15,051 nucleotides of DNA, from positions 1 through 15,051 of the forward strand of contig DASUTU010000126.1 of NCBI GenBank assembly GCA_036374435.1. Direction: 5' to 3'. This document shows positions 6,024 through 11,476 of this stretch, one piece after another. Source of the DNA: CALGFI01 sp036374435 (GTDB taxonomy: Bacteria > Actinomycetota > UBA4738 > HRBIN12). Position numbers and translations under genes: made by a program. The notes beneath the pieces were generated by a model. It made no database searches. It was not told the origin of the DNA and worked only from the letters and a program-made list of their open reading frames with translations. The number at the start of each line of letters is the position of its first letter. The first letter of the stretch is position 1.

Positions 6024-6836
6024 CTAGGAAACCATGGCCGCGGGCTTTCGCGCCTTCGCGATCACGCTGAACGCCACGGCATCCTGTCGTTCGGGCGGGA
6101 TCAGCTCCCGCATGAGCTGGACGACCTCGTCGGTGAACAGGGGGAAGACCGCGGCCTGCTCGATCCCGAAGGGGCGCTTCTCACCGATCCAGATCTCGGT
6201 GAATCCCACCTTCTCCAGTTTCCGGGCGAAGACACGCTCCGCCATGGCCCCCGATATTCACCCGGCCCACGCCGCGTCGCTGGTCAGGATCTGTGGTGGG
6301 AGATCCTCCTCGACGGTCAGGTCGGCGACGCACAGACGCCCGCCGGGCCTCAGCACGCGGAGGATCTCGGCCAGGACGCGGGATTTCCGCGGCGAGAGGT
6401 TGATGACCCCGTTCGAGATGACGACATCGACGGACTCGTCGTCGAGCGGGATGTCCTCCATCTCGCCGCGGCGGAACTCCGTCCACCCGTCGACCCCCGC
6501 CGCGTGTGCGTTGTCCGCGCCGCGCTCCACCATCTCCTCGAGCAGGTCGACCCCGATGGCGTGGCCGGTTGGACCCACCGCGTGCGCCGACAGGATCGTG
6601 TCGATGCCGCCGCCGCTGCCGAGGTCGACCACGGTCTCCCCGGAGCGCAGCTCCGCGTGCTGGACCGGGTTCCCCACGCCGAGCGCCCACTCGATAGATC
6701 CCTCCGGGACCCGCGAGAGCTGCTCCGTCGAGTACAGGCGTCCGGCCACCGGGTCCCCGCCGCCGTGGGTGATCTGCTCGTAGGCCGATCGGACGGCCTG
6801 CTTGATCTCTTGCTGGAACAGCAGGTCCTGCGTCAT
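6024..6836 (-). CDS. ArsM-like SAM methyltransferase with in-frame TGA, probable selenoprotein (Sec at residue 193)
   Basis: Reading the TGA at 6258-6260 as selenocysteine gives 270 residues. The first 192 form a class I SAM-binding domain: motif I V-V-D-L-G-S-G-G-G-I-D at 69-79, the post-I acidic G-V-D at 95-97, and the ArsM-style I-P-L-D-D-E-S-V-D-V-V-I-S-N with V-I-N-L-S near 129-148. The frame then runs A-A-W-A-G-(TGA)-I-S-G-A-M, matching the A-W-x-G-C-x-x-G-A of actinobacterial arsenite methyltransferases with the TGA in place of Cys, and goes on for 77 more codons with G/C-rich third positions, including P-L-F-T-D-E and L-I-P-P-E-R-Q. A SECIS-like hairpin follows the TGA. The usual Cys at L-G-C-G-N-P is Val54 and that at S-N-C-V-I-N is Gly143, so arsenite may not be the substrate. 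Start ATG 6834-6836 after a G-run. It follows the anti-sigma gene by 30 nt. Alternatives: a nonsense mutation, a base error, or two separate ORFs (6258-6836 and 6024-6245). Confidence 0.72.
6225..6260 (-). promoter_or_regulatory. Candidate bacterial SECIS element (TGA plus downstream hairpin)
   Basis: On the minus strand the TGA (6260-6258) is followed after 14 nt by GGCGGAG (6243-6237), a CGTGT loop (6236-6232) and CTTCGCC (6231-6225). The arms form seven pairs with one G-U wobble. The apical loop begins 21 nt after the TGA, is 5 nt long and has G at its second position. This fits the loose consensus used for bacterial SECIS elements (loop about 16-37 nt from the UGA, small loop, a G in its first two bases). 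Short hairpins are common in GC-rich DNA, so this is support rather than proof. Confidence 0.6.
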
Positions 6837-6866
6837 CGCCCCCCCAGGCTCGAAGTGGTCGTCATC

Positions 6867-7109
6867 CTAGAGCTCGTCGACGAGCCGCTCCAGGTGTTCG
6901 CGGACGTCCGGTGGGATCTCGTCTGCGCCATGCGATGCGAGGAACCCCTGGAGCTCCTTGGCGAACTCCATCTCCCCGCAGCATCGCCGGCAGAACGCGA
7001 GATGCTGCTCGACCTGGGCCTGTTCCTGCTCCGACAGCCGCTCGTCGAGGTAGTCCCAGAGCTGCCGGACCGCCTCCGAACACGGGATCATCCGCCCCTC
7101 GCCGCTCAA
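6867..7109 (-). CDS. Zinc-binding anti-sigma factor (zf-HC2/ZAS, RsrA-like)
   Basis: This 80-residue cytoplasmic protein carries the ZAS motif. Cys10, His36, Cys40 and Cys43 have the same spacing as RsrA's Cys11, His37, Cys41 and Cys44, plus an extra Cys44. In RsrA these residues hold zinc and form a disulfide under thiol oxidation, which releases SigR; I infer the same switch here. The rest is a helical sigma-binding tail and there is no membrane segment. The TTG at 7107-7109 overlaps the sigma stop codon and has GGAGG 7 nt upstream, which favours it over the ATG six codons downstream. Sigma and anti-sigma are thus translationally coupled. The methyltransferase starts 30 nt after its stop. 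Confidence 0.88.
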   Translation of the reverse strand: MSGEGRMIPCSEAVRQLWDYLDERLSEQEQAQVEQHLAFCRRCCGEMEFAKELQGFLASHGADEIPPDVREHLERLVDEL

Positions 7110-7648
7110 CGTGACGCCTCCGCGTGCAGGAGATCAACCTCGTTCGCGTAATCCCACAGCTCCTTCTCGAAGACCTTTCGCCCACGGTGCAGCCGGGCCA
7201 ACACGGTGCCGAGAGGGAGGTCGAGCATGCGCGCGATCTCTTTGGTCGAGAAGTCCTGGATGTACCGCAGCACGAGCGGGGCTCGATAGATCTCGGGGAG
7301 GCGCATCAGCACGGCGTGTACGTCCTCGCGGCCGAAGCTGTGCAGGAAGTCCAGGTGCAGCGAATCGGAGTATGGAAACGGGTCCTCGTTGGCGATCGTG
7401 CGGTAGAGCGAGAACTCGTCCACCTCCTCCACCGGGACCTCGTCAACCGTGCGCGCCTCCTTCCGGAGGCGATCTCGGTACAGGTTCACGAGGATCCGCT
7501 GCATCCAGGCCGGCCCGGCCTGTGGGTCGTCGAGCGTCTCGAACGAGCGATACGACCGCATCAGACACTCCTGGACCAGATCCTCGGCGCCGTCCCCGGC
7601 CAGGCGTCGCGCCAGGCCGTACAACCTCGGGATCGACTCCTTGGCCAA
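7106..7648 (-). CDS. ECF RNA polymerase sigma factor, SigR-like, paired with ZAS anti-sigma
   Basis: The 180 residues from a TTG at 7646-7648 contain region 2 (L-A-R-R-L-A-G-D-G-A-E-D-L-V-Q-E-C-L near 12-29, then A-W-M-Q-R-I-L-V-N-L-Y-R-D). They also contain region 4 (L-M-R-L-P-E-I-Y-R-A-P-L-V-L-R near 113-127, followed by the helix-turn-helix S-T-K-E-I-A-R-M-L-D-L-P-L-G-T-V). It should direct RNA polymerase to stress promoters when released by the RsrA-like protein encoded directly downstream. The true start is uncertain: the frame is open upstream to 7822 and E-T-R-Q-A-F-E-R just before the TTG looks like genuine sigma sequence. No ATG, GTG or TTG lies there, only a CTG at 7697-7699. The TTG itself has no ribosome site. 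The gene heads a five-gene minus-strand unit. Confidence 0.88.
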   Translation of the reverse strand: MAKESIPRLYGLARRLAGDGAEDLVQECLMRSYRSFETLDDPQAGPAWMQRILVNLYRDRLRKEARTVDEVPVEEVDEFSLYRTIANEDPFPYSDSLHLDFLHSFGREDVHAVLMRLPEIYRAPLVLRYIQDFSTKEIARMLDLPLGTVLARLHRGRKVFEKELWDYANEVDLLHAEASR

Positions 7649-7765
7649 CCGCTCGAAGGCCTGTCTGGTCTCGGCGTCCGTTTCGTCCTCCGCGGGCAGC
7701 TCGTGCTCATCCGTCGCCTTCTCGCTGGCCCTCCACGGAAGAAAGACGACGACGTGGACGAACTT

Positions 7766-7789
7766 ATTGCATCCGGCCGGAGATGCAAT
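7766..7789. promoter_or_regulatory. Inverted repeat ATTGCATC-N8-GATGCAAT, candidate operator
   Basis: Two perfect 8-bp arms (7766-7773 and 7782-7789) flank an 8-nt spacer in the region between the divergent sigma and OsmC genes. It is the most AT-rich stretch of that region and lies about 120 nt before the sigma TTG. The size and spacing suit a dimeric regulator contacting successive major grooves. The binding protein is unknown; the AraC-type regulator of the operon would normally use direct repeats instead. Confidence 0.5.
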
Positions 7790-7832
7790 CCGGGCCTCCC
7801 CCCCGGCCGTCCTTTCCCGTCAACGAGCCACC

Positions 7833-7849
7833 GGGTCAACAGGTGACCC
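7833..7849. promoter_or_regulatory. Inverted repeat GGGTCA-N5-TGACCC upstream of the OsmC gene
   Basis: Two perfect 6-bp arms (7833-7838 and 7844-7849) surround a 5-nt spacer, ending 26 nt before the OsmC start codon and 12 nt before its ribosome site. It could be an operator or a 5' leader hairpin for the OsmC gene. A short palindrome of this kind can arise by chance in GC-rich DNA. Confidence 0.35.
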
Positions 7850-7875
7850 ACTCGAGCCAGGAAGGAGGAGAGGTC

Positions 7876-8439
7876 ATGAAGACGATGACGGTCCGCAACG
7901 GGGTGGACGTCGAGCAGCTGGTGCAGACGATCGGCGCGATCGGCGAGGACGCGAACGTCGGGCGGTTCACCTTCAAGGCCCGCACGGCGTGGCAGGACGG
8001 CGCCGCGAGCGTGGCCGAGATCCACGCGTTCGACCACATGGGGCAGCCGTCGGCGCACGCGAGCGTCCACACGATCCAGGGCGACGAGCCCGGCGTACTG
8101 CTCGGCAAGGACTCGGCCCCGAACGCCGTCGAGCTCGCGCTGGCGGCCCTCGGCTTCTGCTACTCGGTCGGGTTCGCCTACAACGCCGCGGCCCGCGGCT
8201 ACGCGCTGGACGAGCTGTCGTTCGAGCTCGAGGGCGACCTGGACCTGCGGAACTTCGTCGGGATCGCCGAGGGTCCACGGCCGGGCTTCACGGAGATCCG
8301 CGTCAAGACCCGCGCGCGTTCGAAGAACGCGAGCGCTCAGGAGCTCGAGGAGCTCTGCAAGTACGTCCAGGACACGTCGCCGGTGCGCGACATCCTGGCG
8401 AACCCCGTGCCGGTCAGCACCTCGATCGAGGTGCTCTGA
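7876..8439 (+). CDS. OsmC family protein
   Basis: The 187-residue product belongs to the OsmC/Ohr fold, cytoplasmic thiol peroxidases that reduce organic hydroperoxides with a pair of cysteines. The first cysteine is Cys95 in A-L-G-F-C-Y-S-V-G-F, preceded by the characteristic P-N-A-V-E-L-A-L-A-A-L; the second is Cys161 in L-E-E-L-C-K-Y-V, so the two-Cys centre is present. A glycine-rich N-terminal half with V-H-T-I-Q-G-D-E-P-G-V-L-L-G-K-D lines up with other members. The start at 7876 is fixed by a GGAGGAG ribosome site; an open frame extends far upstream but is non-coding overlap with the opposite strand. It is divergent from a SigR/RsrA-like operon, consistent with a redox-stress role, though I found no convincing SigR promoter (GGGAAT-N18-GTT type) before it. 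Confidence 0.9.
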   Translation: MKTMTVRNGVDVEQLVQTIGAIGEDANVGRFTFKARTAWQDGAASVAEIHAFDHMGQPSAHASVHTIQGDEPGVLLGKDSAPNAVELALAALGFCYSVGFAYNAAARGYALDELSFELEGDLDLRNFVGIAEGPRPGFTEIRVKTRARSKNASAQELEELCKYVQDTSPVRDILANPVPVSTSIEVL

Positions 8440-8451
8440 GCGGACGGACGT

Positions 8452-8489
8452 CGAGCCGGGTCGAGGCATCCGTGCCGCGGCCCGGCTCG
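8452..8489. terminator. Two-tier hairpin after the OsmC gene, candidate terminator
   Basis: CGAGCCGGG (8452-8460) pairs with CCCGGCTCG (8481-8489). Inside it GGCA (8465-8468) pairs with TGCC (8473-8476) around a TCCG loop, with 4-nt internal loops on each side. The structure begins 13 nt after the OsmC stop codon. No U-tract follows, so it may be an actinobacterial-type terminator or an RNA-stabilising hairpin. Confidence 0.55.
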
Positions 8490-8526
8490 CGGCGTCCACG
8501 GCCCGGGAATCGCGGTCGTTGGCTAG

Positions 8527-8544
8527 TCTGGAGCTTCGTCCAGA
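8527..8544. promoter_or_regulatory. Inverted repeat TCTGGA-N6-TCCAGA upstream of the LuxR-type gene
   Basis: Perfect 6-bp arms at 8527-8532 and 8539-8544 flank a 6-nt spacer, 28 nt before the LuxR-type start codon. It could be a binding site for autoregulation or a small leader hairpin. Nothing in the sequence separates these options. Confidence 0.35.
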
Positions 8545-8572
8545 TCACCTCGGCGTCGCTGTGAGGAGGGTC

Positions 8573-10201
8573 ATGATCGATCCGGCCGACATCGACCGCG
8601 CCCGAGGGGCGGTGGAGCGCCGGGCCTGGTCGGAGGCCTACGAGATCCTGCGTTCGGCCGATCCCGGCGGGTTCGCCGCCCGCGACCTCGAGGGGCTGGC
8701 GGACGCGGCATGGTGGGGTTCGGAGATCGAGGAGTCGATCGACGCGCGCCGCCGGGCGCACTCGGCGTACGTGGCCGAGGGCAACGAGCGACGGGCCGGC
8801 CTCATGGCCGGACGCCTCGCCGTCGAGCACCTGATGCGCGGCGATCAGTCGGTCGGCCTCGGCTGGCTCCGACGATCGGGTTCCCACCTGCGAGGACTGT
8901 CGGAGGGGCCGGAGCTCGCCTTGCTCCTGGCGATCGAGGGCCTGGTGGCGCTGCAATCCGGGGACGTGCCGGGAGCGCTGACGAACGCTCGCCGAGGCCG
9001 CGAGATCGCCGCTCGAGCCGCCGATCCGAACTCGTGGGCCCTGGCCACGGTGATGGAGGGGCTGACCACGGTCGCGTCGGGTCGCGTGGCCGACGGCATC
9101 GGCCTGCTGGACGAGGTCATGACGGCGGTGGTCGCCGGCGAGCTCGACGACTACTACACCGGTGCCGTCTACTGCATGGTGATCGGCCAGTGTCTGACGC
9201 TCGGCGACGTCCGGCGGGCCACCGAGTGGAGCGAGGCGGCGAAGGCCTGGTGCGAGTCGATCCCGCCGGAGTCGCCCTACCCCGGCCAGTGCCGGATCGA
9301 CCGGGCCGAGGTCGCTCGCCTGCGCGGGGCGTGGGCCGAGGCGGAGGCCGAAGCGCTCCGCGCCGCAGACGAGCTCATCCGGTTCGACCCGCTCGGCGCG
9401 GCCTCGGCGTTCGCCAAGGTGGGGGAGGTTCGCCGCCACCGCGGCGATCTCCAGCGAGCCGAGGAGGCGTTCGTGCGAGCCCGCGAGCTCGGCCTGGACC
9501 CGCAACCCGCGATCGCGCTGCTCCGCCTGGCACGAGGGCACGTGGACGCCGCCCGGAAGGGCCTCGCTCTCGCGCTCTCGGAGGGGTCGTTGCGACCGAC
9601 GCAGCGGGCGGCGCTGCTGTCGGCCACCGTCGAGGTCGAGCTCACGGGCGGCGACGTCGAGGCCGCTCGGGCAGCGGCCGACGAGGTGGGCGAGATCGCG
9701 GCGGCCGTGGGGACGGCGGCGCTCGAGGCCGCGGCGACGAGCGCACGGGGCGCGGTCGCGCTCTCCGAGGGCTCGACCGCGGAGGCCCTGGAGGCCCTTC
9801 GCCGGGCGTGTGCGCTCTGGCAGGAGCTCCGGATCCCGTACGAAGCCGCCCGCGCTCGCCGGTGGTGCGGCCTCGCGCACCGCGCCGCGGGCGACGAGGA
9901 GGAGGCCGAGATCGAGCTCCGAGCCGCCCTCGCGGTGTTCGAGCGGCTGGGGGCCGTGGGCGACGTCGAGGAGGTCACCGCGCTCCTTCGTGGTCCGGGC
10001 GCGCTGCCGGGCGGCCTCACCGACCGCGAGGTCGAGGTGCTCCGGCTGGTCGCGTCCGGCAAGACGAACCGCGACATCGCCGTCGAGCTCGTCATCAGCG
10101 AGCACACGGTGGCCCGGCATCTGCAGAACCTCTACGCCAAGCTGGGCGTCTCCTCTCGTTCGGCGGCGACGGCCTTCGCCTTCGAGCACGGCCTGGCCTG
10201 A
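8573..10201 (+). CDS. LuxR-type transcriptional regulator with long TPR-like N-terminal region
   Basis: The product has 542 residues. About 470 residues of Ala/Glu/Leu/Arg-rich helical repeats resemble tetratricopeptide units (for example A-D-A-A-W-W-G-S-E and later W-A-E-A-E-A-E-A-L-R-A-A-D-E-L). A LuxR helix-turn-helix occupies roughly 478-542, with the signature L-T-D-R-E-V-E-V-L-R-L-V-A-S-G-K-T-N-R-D-I-A and then S-E-H-T-V-A-R-H-L-Q-N-L-Y-A-K-L. There is no Walker A motif, so it is a smaller relative of the MalT/LAL regulators without the ATPase. The repeats probably bind a protein or ligand. The ATG at 8573 is chosen because GAGGAGGG lies just upstream; a TTG 18 codons earlier has no such site. 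An FAD monooxygenase starts 141 nt downstream on the same strand and may be its target or operon partner. Confidence 0.88.
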   Translation: MIDPADIDRARGAVERRAWSEAYEILRSADPGGFAARDLEGLADAAWWGSEIEESIDARRRAHSAYVAEGNERRAGLMAGRLAVEHLMRGDQSVGLGWLRRSGSHLRGLSEGPELALLLAIEGLVALQSGDVPGALTNARRGREIAARAADPNSWALATVMEGLTTVASGRVADGIGLLDEVMTAVVAGELDDYYTGAVYCMVIGQCLTLGDVRRATEWSEAAKAWCESIPPESPYPGQCRIDRAEVARLRGAWAEAEAEALRAADELIRFDPLGAASAFAKVGEVRRHRGDLQRAEEAFVRARELGLDPQPAIALLRLARGHVDAARKGLALALSEGSLRPTQRAALLSATVEVELTGGDVEAARAAADEVGEIAAAVGTAALEAAATSARGAVALSEGSTAEALEALRRACALWQELRIPYEAARARRWCGLAHRAAGDEEEAEIELRAALAVFERLGAVGDVEEVTALLRGPGALPGGLTDREVEVLRLVASGKTNRDIAVELVISEHTVARHLQNLYAKLGVSSRSAATAFAFEHGLA

Positions 10202-10342
10202 CCGCGGACGCTCGCCGGCGCGCATGGTCCGTTCTGACCACGACTGCCCCTCCACGGTTTGGTGCCTTCCGTCGATGAGGCGACCCCCCTCCCCGACCTA
10301 CGGTCGTTCGCGAGACCGAATGACGGCGGGGAGGTGGCCGGG

Positions 10343-11476
10343 ATGGACGGCAACGTCGAGCGGTTCGAGACGGTCGTGGTCGGCGGAGGGCAGGCCGGCC
10401 TGGTGGTCGGGTACCACCTGGGGAAGGCGGGTCGCGACTTCGTCATCCTGGACGCGAGCGAACGCGTGGGCGATGTCTGGCGCAACCGATGGGACTCGCT
10501 CCGCCTGTTCACGCCGGCGCGGTACGACGGCCTGCCCGGGATGCGGTTTCCGGCGTCGGGCGGACACGCCCCCACCAAGGACGAGATGGCCGACTACGTC
10601 GCCGCGTACGCGGAGCGGTTCTCGCTCCCGGTCCGCAGCGGCGTACGGGTGGACCGGCTGTCGCGCAACGGCGACGGCTACGAGCTCACGGCGGGCGATC
10701 ACCGGTACGAGTCCGACGATGTGGTCATCGCGACCGGTGCCTTCGGTTCGCCCAGAGTTCCCGCGTTCGCCCGCGAGCTCGACCCCTCGATCGTGCAGCT
10801 TCACTCGTCCGAGTACCGGAACCCGTCGCAGCTTCGCGACGGCGGCGTGCTGGTCGTCGGCTCGGGGAACTCGGGCGGCGAGATCTCGATCGAGGTGGTG
10901 CAGCGCCATCCGACCTGGCTGTCCGGACGGCCCGCCGGGGTGATCCCGGTCCGGATCGACGGATTCCTGGCGCGGAACGTCCTGGTGCGGGGCTTCCGGT
11001 TCGCAGGGACCCACGTCCTCACGCTCCGCACGCCGATCGGCCGCAAGGTGGCGAAGAAGATCCAGGCGCACGGCGATCCGCTGGTCCGGGTGAAGCCGAA
11101 GGACCTCGACTCGGCCGGGGTGGAGCGCGTGCCGCGAACCGTCGGCGCCCGCGACGGGCTCCCCGTGCTCGGGGACGGCCGCGTTCTCGACGTGACGAAC
11201 GTCATCTGGTGTACCGGATCGCGGCAGGACCTGTCCTGGGTCGACCTGCCGATCTTCGGCGAGGACGGCCGGCCGGTGCACTGGCGAGGCGTCGCCGCCG
11301 GTGCGCCGGGGATCTACTTCGTCGGGCTCCACTTCCAGTACGCCGAGGCGTCCTCCGTCCTGCCGGGGATGCCGCGGGATGCGCGGTATGTCGCGAGGCA
11401 TCTGCTGGGAAACGCTCGATCGCGTCCGAGTCCGACGGAGCGTCAACCGAGTCTGGCGGCTCGCAGCGAGAGGTAA
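10343..11476 (+). CDS. FAD-dependent NAD(P)H monooxygenase/oxidoreductase (flavoprotein monooxygenase, CzcO-like)
   Basis: The 377-residue product has an N-terminal FAD-binding Rossmann motif G-G-G-Q-A-G at 14-19, then R-N-R-W-D-S-L-R-L-F-T-P near 47-58, typical of flavin-containing and Baeyer-Villiger-like monooxygenases. A second dinucleotide motif, V-V-G-S-G-N-S-G-G-E at 171-180, should bind NADPH. I-W-C-T-G-S-R near residue 290 corresponds to the conserved C-terminal segment that contacts both cofactors, and G-I-Y-F-V-G-L-H-F-Q-Y follows. It probably oxygenates or oxidises a small organic molecule in the cytoplasm; the substrate is unknown. The start is the ATG at 10343, preceded by GGGGAGG and placing the FAD motif at the usual distance. 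The last 34 nt overlap tail-to-tail with the ECF42 sigma gene on the other strand. Confidence 0.87.
   Translation: MDGNVERFETVVVGGGQAGLVVGYHLGKAGRDFVILDASERVGDVWRNRWDSLRLFTPARYDGLPGMRFPASGGHAPTKDEMADYVAAYAERFSLPVRSGVRVDRLSRNGDGYELTAGDHRYESDDVVIATGAFGSPRVPAFARELDPSIVQLHSSEYRNPSQLRDGGVLVVGSGNSGGEISIEVVQRHPTWLSGRPAGVIPVRIDGFLARNVLVRGFRFAGTHVLTLRTPIGRKVAKKIQAHGDPLVRVKPKDLDSAGVERVPRTVGARDGLPVLGDGRVLDVTNVIWCTGSRQDLSWVDLPIFGEDGRPVHWRGVAAGAPGIYFVGLHFQYAEASSVLPGMPRDARYVARHLLGNARSRPSPTERQPSLAARSER

Noticed and set aside
6024..6245. A separate 73-residue gene starting at ATG 6245
   Set aside because: It is in the same frame as the methyltransferase and continues its family alignment directly after the TGA. 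The ATG lacks a properly spaced ribosome site. It is better read as the C-terminal part of one protein.
7111..7875. N-terminal extension of the OsmC gene upstream of 7876
   Set aside because: The open frame overlaps the sigma gene on the other strand and has no domain pattern; GGAGGAG just before ATG 7876 fixes the start.
7649..7875. SigR-type promoter (GGGAAT-N18-GTT) between the sigma and OsmC genes
   Set aside because: GGGAAA and GGAAG stretches exist, but no GTT lies at the right spacing on either strand; I could not support a specific promoter.
10202..10342. Regulatory site or terminator between the LuxR-type and monooxygenase genes
   Set aside because: Only a weak TGGTC-N6-GACCA repeat (10225-10240) is visible, too short to call.
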